Part shown: piece by piece, positions 17,381 to 26,198 of the stretch
Position numbering within the stretch: the stretch's first letter is position 1
How the letters are laid out: each line of letters opens with the position of its first letter
Program-made: the position numbers and the translations under genes
Assembly (NCBI GenBank): GCA_039024635.1
Contig: JBCCQA010000003.1
Span: 124,001 to 188,000, forward strand
Origin: Kuafuiihalomonas sp039024635
Lineage (GTDB): Bacteria; Myxococcota; Kuafuiibacteriia; Kuafuiibacteriales; Kuafuiibacteriaceae
Reading direction: 5' to 3'
DNA length: 64,000 nt
Notes under the pieces: generated by a model
Databases searched by the model: none
What the model was told of the DNA's origin: nothing
What the model saw: the letters and a program-made list of their open reading frames with translations, nothing else

Positions 17381-19627
17381 ATGAATTCGCCAAGCTGGTT
17401 CCGACTCCTGGAGGACCGGCGGGTCTTGGGGGTGCTGGGAGCCTGGCTGCTAGCGTCGGTCGGCCTATCTTTCGTTCCCCTCTATCGAGACTTCGGCTTC
17501 GAGCGGGCCTTTGCCGGAGGGCTGCTGGCGGCCCTGTCCAGCCCAGCCCTGGGCGCGGCCGCGGTCGCCCGACTGACGCCTCGGCTGGGCTGGCTCGACG
17601 CCTACCTTCGGGCTCTCACACTCCACGGTCTCGGCGTTCTTGTCTTGGCCGGGGCCGGCTTGTTCGTCGAATGGTGGCGTCAGCCCTGCGACCCAGGGGA
17701 AGGCGCCGTCTTCTTCGTTCTGCTTCCCGGGACCGTCGGTGCCTTCGGCATCGCCTGGGGCATGTGGATGGGTCGAGCCTTGGGGGCCCGATGGTGGCTG
17801 GGCGTGCTGAGCCTTTGGATGGCGGACCTGAGCGCGACCCTATTCCACGCCTATCGAGAACCTCAGATCTTCGCCTTCAGCCTGAGCTTCGGTTGGTGGC
17901 CCGGCTCTTTGTACGACGAGCTGGTGAAGCCCAGCACGGCTCTGGTGGCCCACCGGGGTGTGGCGATTCTGTATGCAGCCGCCCTGGTGGCTCTGGGTCG
18001 GGGCTTCGATGGAGGTCGGGTACGCACCGTTCCCATCATGGTCGCTTTGGCCCTCGCCGCGACGGGGCTCCATCTCCACCGCCAAGGCGAACACTTCGGC
18101 TTCGTCACCACCGGGCGGAGGATACAGGCCATCCTAGGCGGTCACGCCCGCTCGCCTCACTTCGACATTCACTTCCCCCGCGAGACCAGTGATGCCGTGG
18201 TGGCCGACATCGTTCGGGACCACGAGTTCCATTGGCAGCGCCTGAAGGCGTGGTTCGGCGAGGCACCAGCCGGACGCATTCGGAGCTACGTCCACCGCAA
18301 CGCGGAAGAGAAGGGCCGAACGATGGGGGCCAACCGAACGCAGATCGCTCGGCCCTGGGCCTTGGAGCTCCACATTCACGACCCTAAATCGCCTCACCCC
18401 ACCTTGGGCCACGAGCTGGCCCACGTCTTCGCGGCCCAGTGGGCTCGGGGCCCGCTCCGCGTACCCGCCCGATGGGGACTCTGGGTCGACATGGGCCTGG
18501 TGGAGGGACTGGCCGAAGCCACCGAAGAGCCCCAGGGCCCCTACGACCATCATCGCTCCAGTGCCTTTCTTCTCGAACGTGGTCTCGCACCTTCGCCGGC
18601 CCGCATCATGTCGCCGACGGGTTTCTGGAGTGCCGCTTCCTCTCGGGCCTATGCCGTCGCGGGATCCTTCTTGCGCTGGGTTCGGACGACGCACGGCCTC
18701 GAAGTCATTCGTGCTGCTTACGGTGGCGGAGGATTTGACCAGGAAACCTTGATGGAATGGGAGGCGAGCTGGCGACGCTGGCTGGCCGATGAGGTCGAGC
18801 TGGATCCGATGGCTCGACGAGCGGCAGAAGCTCGACACCAAAGACCGAGCATATTCCGCCGGAGCTGTCCCCACGTGACGGCTAATCTGGAGCGTGAGGC
18901 CACGGCCGCACGGGCGCGGGGAGACCTTCATGCTGCGCGAAGACTCCTCGACGAGGCCTTTGCCTTCCACCCCGACGCCAGCCGCTACGTAGGCCTGGCC
19001 CGAGCGGCTCTACAATCGGAGGAACTCGGGCTGAGCGCTGAGCTGGCTCGACTCGTCCTCACCAGCACCGCGGCCGAAAAGACCCAGTTGGAGGCCCGAG
19101 AGCTCCTGGCCTCGGTGGACTGGCTGGAGGGCCGAAAGGCGCCGGCCGCGGATGCCTTCGAGGCCCTAGCCCAGCGCCAGACTCGCATCGACGGACTTCG
19201 ACTTCAAACCGCACGCCTACAGGTCCTCACGTCCTCGGTGTCAAGGGAAGCCTGGTTGCGGGACTATCTGCTCGGCCTGCGGCCGACCAGCGAGGCCAGC
19301 GGTCGACTTTCGGAGCTGGTGAGGGCCCATCCCGATTTCGGTCTCCTTCGCTATCTCTGGGCCCGTCGACTCCCTGCGACAGAGGGCCGAGTTCAGCTGG
19401 AGCAGGCAGGTGTGCTTCCCGAGCCCCTGGCGTGGGAGGCGGAGATGATGATGGCCCGCTGGGCGATGGAAGAGGGAGACTACGAAGCAGCTCTTCGACA
19501 TTTTGACACGCTGGGCGGCAAAGCTCTGCCATTCGAGCTCGAGGCCCAAAGAAGTCGAGCCCGGGCGAGGGCCGAGTTCATGCTGAACTGGCCAGACATC
19601 GAATTCGATGTCACAAGAGTTCCGTGA
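17381..19627 (+). CDS. Membrane-embedded zinc metallopeptidase-like protein with TPR-like C-terminus
   Basis: From the ATG at 17381 (MNSPSWFRLL) the protein has 748 residues; an upstream in-frame start at 17351 would add 10. About seven hydrophobic segments fill the first 230 residues. The HExxH motif HELAH (His344-His348) is followed 27 residues later by VEGLAE (Glu375), the spacing of gluzincin peptidases of the peptidase_MA type. Beyond residue about 500 the sequence is Ala/Leu/Arg-rich paired helices like TPRs. The catalytic domain probably lies outside the membrane. No substrate can be named. The neighbouring lipoprotein gene overlaps its stop. Confidence 0.75.
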   Translation: MNSPSWFRLLEDRRVLGVLGAWLLASVGLSFVPLYRDFGFERAFAGGLLAALSSPALGAAAVARLTPRLGWLDAYLRALTLHGLGVLVLAGAGLFVEWWRQPCDPGEGAVFFVLLPGTVGAFGIAWGMWMGRALGARWWLGVLSLWMADLSATLFHAYREPQIFAFSLSFGWWPGSLYDELVKPSTALVAHRGVAILYAAALVALGRGFDGGRVRTVPIMVALALAATGLHLHRQGEHFGFVTTGRRIQAILGGHARSPHFDIHFPRETSDAVVADIVRDHEFHWQRLKAWFGEAPAGRIRSYVHRNAEEKGRTMGANRTQIARPWALELHIHDPKSPHPTLGHELAHVFAAQWARGPLRVPARWGLWVDMGLVEGLAEATEEPQGPYDHHRSSAFLLERGLAPSPARIMSPTGFWSAASSRAYAVAGSFLRWVRTTHGLEVIRAAYGGGGFDQETLMEWEASWRRWLADEVELDPMARRAAEARHQRPSIFRRSCPHVTANLEREATAARARGDLHAARRLLDEAFAFHPDASRYVGLARAALQSEELGLSAELARLVLTSTAAEKTQLEARELLASVDWLEGRKAPAADAFEALAQRQTRIDGLRLQTARLQVLTSSVSREAWLRDYLLGLRPTSEASGRLSELVRAHPDFGLLRYLWARRLPATEGRVQLEQAGVLPEPLAWEAEMMMARWAMEEGDYEAALRHFDTLGGKALPFELEAQRSRARARAEFMLNWPDIEFDVTRVP

Positions 19628-20079
19628 AGCGGTTTGTGCTCCTCGCTTTCTTCGCCGGCTGCGCCCACTCGACCATCGGCGACACAGACATCCGAGACAC
19701 CCAGGAGAACCGAGAGATCCTGCAGCTGGTCAGAGAGTACCGAGATGCTCTCCAAAGCCTGGACGCAGATGCAGTGTTGGAGCTGGTGAGCGAAACCTAC
19801 TACGAATCGAATGCCAACAGCTCTGACGAAGACGACTATGACTACCACCAGCTGGCCCAGTCGCTTCACGAGGACTTCAGCCGAACGCGCCGCATGCGGG
19901 TCGACGTTCGTGTCGACATGATTGAAGTCGATGACGACGATGCCTACGCAGAGATCTTCTATGAGATCCGCGCGCAGAACGACTATCCGTCAGGACTCAA
20001 ATGGGAGTCGAGAGCGGACCGGACCCGCTTGCGATTTCGCCGAGAGAATGGCCGCTGGCTCCTGACGGCGGGTCTGTGA
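19624..20079 (+). CDS. Small lipoprotein with NTF2-like fold
   Basis: 151 residues. The GTG start at 19624 overlaps the previous stop as GTGA. The signal MKRFVLLAFFAGC ends in lipobox FAGC. The mature part (LVREYRDALQSLDADAVLELV, then a beta-rich half ending RFRRENGRWLLTAG) has the helix-helix-sheet pattern of NTF2/SnoaL-like proteins. An acidic stretch (SSDEDDYDYH) is unusual. Its 3' end overlaps the convergent kinase gene by 83 bp. Function unknown; translational coupling suggests a shared job with the metallopeptidase-like protein. Confidence 0.75.
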   Translation: MKRFVLLAFFAGCAHSTIGDTDIRDTQENREILQLVREYRDALQSLDADAVLELVSETYYESNANSSDEDDYDYHQLAQSLHEDFSRTRRMRVDVRVDMIEVDDDDAYAEIFYEIRAQNDYPSGLKWESRADRTRLRFRRENGRWLLTAGL

Positions 20080-21598
20080 CTCCACGCCGGACGGCCTGCA
20101 TCAGGTCCCTTCGCGTGAAAGGCTTCCTAAGCCACTGAACCTCAGCGCTCTTCTCGAATCGACGTAGGTCCGGACTCACCGCGCCACCGGTCATGAAGGT
20201 GAGCTTCTTCAGCATCTCGGGCCGCCGCTTGGCCAGTTCGTCGTAGAAGTCGGCGCCTGAACGAGGCCTCAGATTCAGATCACAGAGAACGGCGTCGTAG
20301 TCGGAGGAGCCGACCAGGGCCAAGCCGGCGTCGACCGTCTCCGCAACGTCTACCCGTTGGTCTCGAAGCGAGCGCTTGATCATCCGCAGGATGCTCGGCT
20401 CGTCATCGATGACCAGCACCCGAGCATCTAGATCGGCGCGGACGGGCAAGATGTCGACCGAGAGGTTCTTCACTTCACCGGGGCCGGGACTCTGCGCGGG
20501 GAGGCGAACCTCGAAGCGAGCGCCGCCAAGCTCCGAGTCTCCGACGCTCAGATTCCCGCCGAACTGCATCACGATGTCTCGAGCAATGGGGAGCCCGAGC
20601 CCAGTGCCGTGACTCTTCGTCTTGGTCGTGAAGAACGGAGCAAATACCTCTGAGCGGATGGACTCGGGGATGCCGGGCCCGGAGTCGTCTATGGCGCCCA
20701 ACACTTCCCCGCCGTGAGTGTTCGTGGTCACGCGTATCGTGGCTTCTTCGACGCCAGCCTCGTCGATGGCCTGGGTCGCGTTCATGATTAGGTTGATGAA
20801 CACCTGCTGGAGAGCTGCCGCATCGCCTCGGATCACGGGAATGGAAGGGCCGAGCTCGAGTCGAATGTCGGCTCGATGCTTGGCGTCGTGTCCCGCGATT
20901 CGGGCCGAGTCTTCCAGTACGCGATTCAGATCGACGTCCTCCGACGTATCGGGATTCAGACGGGCATAATCTCGAAGGGCGGAAGCCGTGCGAGCGATCC
21001 GCTGCAACCCCGTCTCGGACTCTTCGATCATCTCTAAGCAATCAAGAATCACGTTTCGGTCTGAGTCGACCGAGAGACGCTGCAGCTGCTCGCGAAGGAA
21101 CTCCATGTTGGCCAGCAACCAAGCCATGGGATTGTTGATCTCGTGGCAGATCCCGGCCGCGAGGTTGCCCAAGGCGACCAGGCGATCGGCGTGGTGAAGT
21201 CGGTTTCGGAATTCTTCCGAGCGCTTTCGCTCCACGGCGTAGCGGATGGCCCGCACCAAGGTATCTGGCTTGAATTCCCCCTTGATCAGGTAGTCCTGAG
21301 CACCCCTTTCGAGGGCGATACGGGCTCGCTGGTCATCGTCGTGCCCGGTGAGCACCACTACAGGAAGATTGATGGCCCGACCCTCGAGACGGGACAGGAA
21401 GTCGAGGGCGTTGCCATCGGGCAGATTCCAATCGACGACCGCCGCCGCGAAGCTCTCGGCATCCACCATCTTGTACGCGGACGCGAGGTCTTCAGCCGTC
21501 GAGACCTGAAACTCTTGGGACCGCTCCAAGCCGCGCTTGACCGTGAGGCGGTCGACGGCGTCGTCCTCAACAGCCAAGACTCTCTTGGGCTCGTTCAC
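19997..21598 (-). CDS. Hybrid sensor histidine kinase with N- and C-terminal receiver domains
   Basis: 533 residues, soluble, with no membrane span. Order: receiver (phospho-Asp56 in VVDWNLPDG), HisKA dimerisation helix with His152 in ICHEINNPMAW, an HATPase domain (NLIMNATQA, IDDSGPGIP, HGTGLGLPIA), then a second receiver (VLVIDDEPS, phospho-Asp in LCDLNLRPRSG). It is probably a cytoplasmic phosphorelay node driven by another kinase through the first receiver. The GTG start at 21598 overlaps the stop of the ThrB-like gene by 4 bp, so the two are coupled. The last 80 bp overlap the opposite lipoprotein gene. Confidence 0.92.
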   Translation of the reverse strand: MNEPKRVLAVEDDAVDRLTVKRGLERSQEFQVSTAEDLASAYKMVDAESFAAAVVDWNLPDGNALDFLSRLEGRAINLPVVVLTGHDDDQRARIALERGAQDYLIKGEFKPDTLVRAIRYAVERKRSEEFRNRLHHADRLVALGNLAAGICHEINNPMAWLLANMEFLREQLQRLSVDSDRNVILDCLEMIEESETGLQRIARTASALRDYARLNPDTSEDVDLNRVLEDSARIAGHDAKHRADIRLELGPSIPVIRGDAAALQQVFINLIMNATQAIDEAGVEEATIRVTTNTHGGEVLGAIDDSGPGIPESIRSEVFAPFFTTKTKSHGTGLGLPIARDIVMQFGGNLSVGDSELGGARFEVRLPAQSPGPGEVKNLSVDILPVRADLDARVLVIDDEPSILRMIKRSLRDQRVDVAETVDAGLALVGSSDYDAVLCDLNLRPRSGADFYDELAKRRPEMLKKLTFMTGGAVSPDLRRFEKSAEVQWLRKPFTRRDLMQAVRRGVTDPPSGASGHSLGEIASGSGPLSTPI

Positions 21599-22617
21599 CT
21601 GTGTTTGGACGCTAGCCCGCTTGAGGTGCGCTCACAAGACGAGCTGGGGCTCAGCCCGTCCAGGGGAGCCCGGAGTCGAGCGGCATAATGTCGAGGATCG
21701 CGGTAGACGGGACCGCGGGACCGACGATCCTGAGCCAAGAGGCGTTCGGCGGCTTCCCGCAAGCAGACACGACGAACCTCGGATTCGAGGGCGCCCCATT
21801 CCTCCCGAGCCAGGGGTCGGGTTTCAGCGTAACTACGGAGAAAGGCCTGGAGACGATCGACGCGAAAGCTCCCGGCCGGTCCCTCTTCGCTGCGGGGCTC
21901 GGGGCACCAGCACCATTCGACGACGACCCGAGCCAGGTCCCGGACCCAGGGCCCCCCGTTTGCGCTCTCGAAGTCGCTCACGCCGCCCAAGCGGCCCTGA
22001 TGCGCAAATCGAACCGACTCCAGTCCCAGATTCCCGTGGAGAAGTCCGCTCGGGAGGGAAGGAAGTGGGGGAAGCCGAGCCCACGACTCACGGAGCTCCA
22101 TGACAAGGGGCTCGCACCGACGGGCGAGGCGGCGACGCTCGAGGGCCCGGCTTGCGCGATCGAGCAAGGCCTCCAGGCTGGGGTGGGAGCGTCGCTGCGG
22201 GCCATGAGCAAAGCTCGAGGTGGCGCCGTGAAATCGAGCGAGCCAGGCGCCGATGCGACGGAGATGACGGGGTCGAATCTCGAAGCGCCCCAGGACCCGA
22301 CCCTTCGGATAGCGGAACACCGAGACGTAGCGACCGCGCCGGGTCCAGGGGGTGAAAGATCCCTTGGCCATGTTTTGGAGCAGGCGAGGGACCGAGAAGC
22401 CTCGTCGCGTGAGGTGGAGCAGCAGATCCTTCTCGAAGACCAACTCGTCGACCGAGCGCTGCTGCAGGAGCCGGAGCACGTAGTGACCGCCGGGGACCTG
22501 GACGTCGTAGTGGAGCCCATGCCCGCCCGGCAGCTGGGATGCCCAAGCCGTCGAAGGGTCGAGTCGGTACAGCGACAGAATCGATTCGATCTGGTCTTGA
22601 GTGAGCGGGGCCAGCAA
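21595..22617 (-). CDS. Homoserine kinase/aminoglycoside phosphotransferase-fold protein, probably a pseudokinase
   Basis: From the TTG at 22617 the protein has 340 residues and starts with LAPLTQDQIESIL, which fits the ThrB type II / APH fold. VQVPGGHYVLRLLQQRS and the linker are recognisable. In the catalytic loop the usual HGDLxxDN is HGNLGLES, so the catalytic Asp is Asn and the metal-binding Asn is Ser; the DFE-like SDFESANGGPW is kept. A true kinase seems unlikely. The frame is open to 22821, but that would overlap the small plus-strand gene at 22729. It is coupled to the hybrid histidine kinase and may be a regulatory partner. Confidence 0.7.
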   Translation of the reverse strand: MLAPLTQDQIESILSLYRLDPSTAWASQLPGGHGLHYDVQVPGGHYVLRLLQQRSVDELVFEKDLLLHLTRRGFSVPRLLQNMAKGSFTPWTRRGRYVSVFRYPKGRVLGRFEIRPRHLRRIGAWLARFHGATSSFAHGPQRRSHPSLEALLDRASRALERRRLARRCEPLVMELRESWARLPPLPSLPSGLLHGNLGLESVRFAHQGRLGGVSDFESANGGPWVRDLARVVVEWCWCPEPRSEEGPAGSFRVDRLQAFLRSYAETRPLAREEWGALESEVRRVCLREAAERLLAQDRRSRGPVYRDPRHYAARLRAPLDGLSPSSSCERTSSGLASKHR

Positions 22618-22728
22618 CGGGCGGACGCTAGCCCCGAGATTGGCAAAAAACCAACGTCGGAGCCCGGGGTCGCAGAGGTTTGTCCGGGGCCCCTCGCCAG
22701 CCCGTGCTCGGGTCGATATGTACGGATT

Positions 22729-23112
22729 GTGGACGAGGACATCCTGATGAGACTGGTGCAGACCGATGCCATCAGCGCCGAACAGGCCAGCTGGGCCCAT
22801 GACGAGAGCGGTCGGGCCCAATGCTCAATTTCTCGGGTCCTGCTGGAATCTGGCCTCGTCGACGCAGGACGCCTCCGGGCCCTGGTCCAGGAGATCCAGG
22901 TCGAACGAAGCCGGGCGCCAGTCTCGACCCAGGCGGCGGGCGACGGGACCGACGACACCTACGAGCGCATCATCGAGGCCCAAAAAGGGACCGACAAGAT
23001 GCTGCGCGCGCTCTTCGAGCTCTGCGTGGCCCGGGGATGGGTGGACCCCGACGACTTCATTCGGAAACTGAGCAGCCTGGAGAGCGTTGACCTGCCCCGA
23101 GACGCCCCATAG
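22729..23112 (+). CDS. Small helical protein of unknown function upstream of holB
   Basis: 127 residues from the GTG at 22729, or 121 from the ATG at 22747. The two start codons and a helical pattern (ISAEQASWAHDESGRAQ, then ISRVLLESGLVDAGRLRALV) resemble the repeats at the N-terminus of type II secretion ATPases, but no ATPase domain follows. The second half (YERIIEAQKGTDKMLRALF) is also helical and acidic. It ends 9 bp before holB. The open frame runs upstream through the opposite kinase-like gene and that part is shadow. No function can be assigned. Confidence 0.6.
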   Translation: MDEDILMRLVQTDAISAEQASWAHDESGRAQCSISRVLLESGLVDAGRLRALVQEIQVERSRAPVSTQAAGDGTDDTYERIIEAQKGTDKMLRALFELCVARGWVDPDDFIRKLSSLESVDLPRDAP

Positions 23113-23121
23113 CCACGAGAG

Positions 23122-24132
23122 GTGCGCGACTTGGCCGTCCTCCCCGTCGACGTACGGAATCGCCTCTCCGAGCGCCTGCGTACCGGGCGACTGGCCCATG
23201 CCCTACTCTTCGTGGGCGACGAAGGCTCGGGGACCCGAGAGGCTGCCCAACGACTGGCCCAAATCTGTCTTTGCCACGCTCCCCCTCGCCCAGACGCCGC
23301 GTGCGAGACTTGCCCCGCCTGTCGCAAGTTCGAGGCCGGTACCCACGCCGACCTGACCTTCTTGGCGCCCGAGGGCCGGACGCTCAAGGTGGGTGAGATT
23401 CGAGAGGTGGAGCGCGTGCTGCGCCTGCGCCCTCTGGAGGGGCGAGCCAAGGTCGTCGTCATCGATCGGGCCGACCGAATGACAATCGAGGCCCAAAACG
23501 CCCTTCTCAAGACCTTGGAGGAGCCCCCCGGCGAGTCCAAACTCATTCTGCTCGCCGAGCGTCCACGGATGCTCTTGCCCACCGTCCGTTCTCGCTGCCA
23601 GAGCCTCCGCTTCCGACCCTTACGTCCCGCGGAGACCGCTCGGATCTTGGAGGCCGAGGGCCTGGCTGCGGAGGACGCCCTCTGGGCATCTCATCTGGCC
23701 GGCGGAGCCCTCGACCGCGCCCGGTCCTTGGACCTCGAGGAAGAGGAGACGCGGATGAAGGCGGTCGAAGCGCTCGACCTTCGACTCGTCCCCGGCTGCG
23801 TGTTTGGTGATGCGCTGAGCACAGCTTCGGACCTCGGCGCAGACAGGGTGGAATTTGGTGCCCAGCTCGACCGCTGGGCCTTGTGGCTTCGAGACCAGAT
23901 CCTCCTCGGATGGGGGCGGGAATCCGAGATCGCCCACCCCTTCCGAAGAGAGGCCTTAGAGCGACTGGTCTCCGAGCGAAGCTCGACTTGGCTTCTCTGG
24001 CGAAGTCGTCAAGTTCTGGAGGCCCGGCTTCAGCTCGAGCTACCGATGAACCTCAATGCGACCTTGATCGCAGAGCAATTGTGCCTGGCCATGTGCGGCT
24101 CGGGGCGTATGGTCCCCGAACGATGGCCCTGA
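23122..24132 (+). CDS. holB: DNA polymerase III subunit delta prime
   Basis: 336 residues. It is the clamp-loader delta' subunit that supports loading of the sliding clamp. The AAA+ fold shows HALLFVGDEGSGTREAA, a zinc module (CxxC-type Cys residues around CETCPACRKF), KVVVIDRADRMT (Walker B-like), and NALLKTLEEPP with the SRC motif (TVRSRCQSLRF). The Walker A Lys is missing (GSGTR for GxGKT), as expected because delta' does not hydrolyse ATP. The GTG start has a GAGAGG-like site just before it. Its stop overlaps metG by 10 bp. Confidence 0.9.
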   Translation: MRDLAVLPVDVRNRLSERLRTGRLAHALLFVGDEGSGTREAAQRLAQICLCHAPPRPDAACETCPACRKFEAGTHADLTFLAPEGRTLKVGEIREVERVLRLRPLEGRAKVVVIDRADRMTIEAQNALLKTLEEPPGESKLILLAERPRMLLPTVRSRCQSLRFRPLRPAETARILEAEGLAAEDALWASHLAGGALDRARSLDLEEEETRMKAVEALDLRLVPGCVFGDALSTASDLGADRVEFGAQLDRWALWLRDQILLGWGRESEIAHPFRREALERLVSERSSTWLLWRSRQVLEARLQLELPMNLNATLIAEQLCLAMCGSGRMVPERWP

Positions 24133-26198
24133 CTCGGACCGACCCGCTGCTCATCACCGCCGCGCTCCCCTACGCGAACGGGAGCATCCACATCGGCTAC
24201 CTACTGGAGGCCATCCAGACCGACGTTTATGCCCGGGCTCAGCGGATGGAGGGCCGTGAAGTTCTCTACGTGTGCGCCGAAGACACCCACGGAACGCCCA
24301 TCGAACTCAACGCAAGAAAGGCCGGCGTCCCGCCGGAGACCTTCGTCCAGCGTTTCTACGAAGAACATCTTCGCGATCTCAAGGCCTTCGACATCGAGCA
24401 CGCCGTATTCCACACCACCCACTCACCCGAGAGCGAGAAGTGGGTACACTTCATCTACCAGGGCCTGAAGGCGGGTGGACATCTTCAAACGCGACCCCTG
24501 GAACAACTCTTCGACGAAGAGGCGGAGCGATTCCTGCCTGACCGCTTTGTCAAGGGAACCTGCCCCGTCTGTGGGACCGACGACCAGTACGGAGACGTCT
24601 GCGAGGCTTGCGGCAGCACTTACGAACCGACCGAACTGAAGAACCCTAAGAGCGTCGTGACGGGGAGTACGCCGGTTCTGCGCAGCTCTGAACACGTTTT
24701 CGTCGGACTGGGGAGTTTCGCAGATTTCTTGCAAGCCTGGGTCGGAGAGGACGCGCATCTTCAGCCCGAGGTCCGCAACTTCGTGCAGGGTTGGCTGGAG
24801 CGAGGCCTCCAGCCCTGGTGCATCAGCCGAGACGCACCCTACTTCGGATTCGAAGTACCAGAGCTATCCGGAAAGTACTTCTACGTTTGGATGGATGCAC
24901 CGGTCGGCTACATCGGGGCGACCGACAAGTGGGCTCAAAACGCAGGGACTCCAGACCGGGTCGATAGCCTGTGGAAGGGCGAAGAGGCGGCCGAGCTGAT
25001 TCATGTCATCGGCAAGGACATCGTCTACTTCCACACGCTGTTCTGGCCGGCCATGCTGAAAGCGGCCGGCCTAAGGACACCCGATCGCGTGCAGGTGCAT
25101 GGGATGGTCATGCTCAACAAGGAGAAGATGTCCAAGACGCGGGGCACCTTCATCCTCGCCCGGACCTTCCTCGATCACCTGAGTCCGGTCTACCTTCGCT
25201 GGTACTACGCCTCGAAGCTTGGGCCGGGGATCGAAGACTTCGACTTCTCGACCGAGGAGTTCACCACCCGCGTGAACGCCGAGCTGGTCAACAACCTGGC
25301 CAACCTCGCCTCACGAGGCACGAACTTCCTCCACCAAAAGCTGGAGGGTCGTTTCGGGCCGCTGGTCGAAGACGCCAAGACTCTCGAGGACCTGGCCGAA
25401 GAGAAGACGCGGGCCGCACGGGAGGCCTACCGGAACTGGGACTTCGGGGCTGCAGTGCGCGCCGCCCTGGACGTCACCGACGCTGGCAACCTCCTCTTCC
25501 AGGAGCGGCAGCCCTGGAAGCTCGTCAAGAAAGACCCGGAAGCGGCTCGGAGAGTCGTCAGCACAGGGCTCGTGTTGGCGAGGACGGCGGCGGTCCTGCT
25601 TCAGCCGGTGGTCCCAAGCGTCACCGCCACCATCCTGCGGAATCTCGGGCTCCCGGAGCGTGCCAGCCACTTCGACGAAGCACTCCGCTTCGGCGATCTG
25701 TCGCAGGGCCACGAGATTGGCCCACCCCTTCGAGTCGTCGACCGGATGAACCCAAAGAGCCTTCAGGCCATCATCGAGGCGGGGCGACCGAAGGACGCCG
25801 AGCCCGAGGGCTCTGCCCAGAAGGGCAAGTCCAAGAAGGCCAAGAAGAAGGAGTCCGCCCGCCCGCCGGCCGAGATCACCATCGACGAGCTCTCCAGAGT
25901 CTTGCTCAAGGTCGGACTCGTCGTAGAGGCCAGGCCGGTCGAGGACGCCGACAAGCTCCTGGAGCTCAGCGTCGATGTGGGCGAAGACAAACCCCGTCGC
26001 ATCTTTGCTGGACTGGCCCAGGCCTACCGCCCCGAGGAGCTGCGAGGTCGACGAGTCGTCGTGGCCGCCAACCTGGCCCACCGCAAGATGCGTTTCGGGA
26101 CGAGCGAAGGGATGGTCCTCGCGGCCGGACCCGGAGGGGCTGACATCCAGGTTCTCACCGTGTCCGACGACGCGCCTCCCGGTAGCCTGATCAAGTGA
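24123..26198 (+). CDS. metG: Methionine--tRNA ligase
   Basis: 691 residues. The class I catalytic core has the HIGH motif as SIHIGYLLEA and KMSKS as KEKMSKTRGT. A zinc knuckle of four Cys (CPVCGTDDQYGDVCEACG) lies near residues 148-165. An alpha-helical anticodon-binding domain follows, then a Lys-rich linker (KGKSKKAKKK) and a C-terminal tRNA-binding OB domain (EARPVEDADKLLELSVDVG and AANLAHRKMRFGTSEGM). The ATG at 24123 follows holB with a 10-bp overlap. The frame is open further upstream, but that part is holB shadow. Confidence 0.96.
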   Translation: MALTRTDPLLITAALPYANGSIHIGYLLEAIQTDVYARAQRMEGREVLYVCAEDTHGTPIELNARKAGVPPETFVQRFYEEHLRDLKAFDIEHAVFHTTHSPESEKWVHFIYQGLKAGGHLQTRPLEQLFDEEAERFLPDRFVKGTCPVCGTDDQYGDVCEACGSTYEPTELKNPKSVVTGSTPVLRSSEHVFVGLGSFADFLQAWVGEDAHLQPEVRNFVQGWLERGLQPWCISRDAPYFGFEVPELSGKYFYVWMDAPVGYIGATDKWAQNAGTPDRVDSLWKGEEAAELIHVIGKDIVYFHTLFWPAMLKAAGLRTPDRVQVHGMVMLNKEKMSKTRGTFILARTFLDHLSPVYLRWYYASKLGPGIEDFDFSTEEFTTRVNAELVNNLANLASRGTNFLHQKLEGRFGPLVEDAKTLEDLAEEKTRAAREAYRNWDFGAAVRAALDVTDAGNLLFQERQPWKLVKKDPEAARRVVSTGLVLARTAAVLLQPVVPSVTATILRNLGLPERASHFDEALRFGDLSQGHEIGPPLRVVDRMNPKSLQAIIEAGRPKDAEPEGSAQKGKSKKAKKKESARPPAEITIDELSRVLLKVGLVVEARPVEDADKLLELSVDVGEDKPRRIFAGLAQAYRPEELRGRRVVVAANLAHRKMRFGTSEGMVLAAGPGGADIQVLTVSDDAPPGSLIK

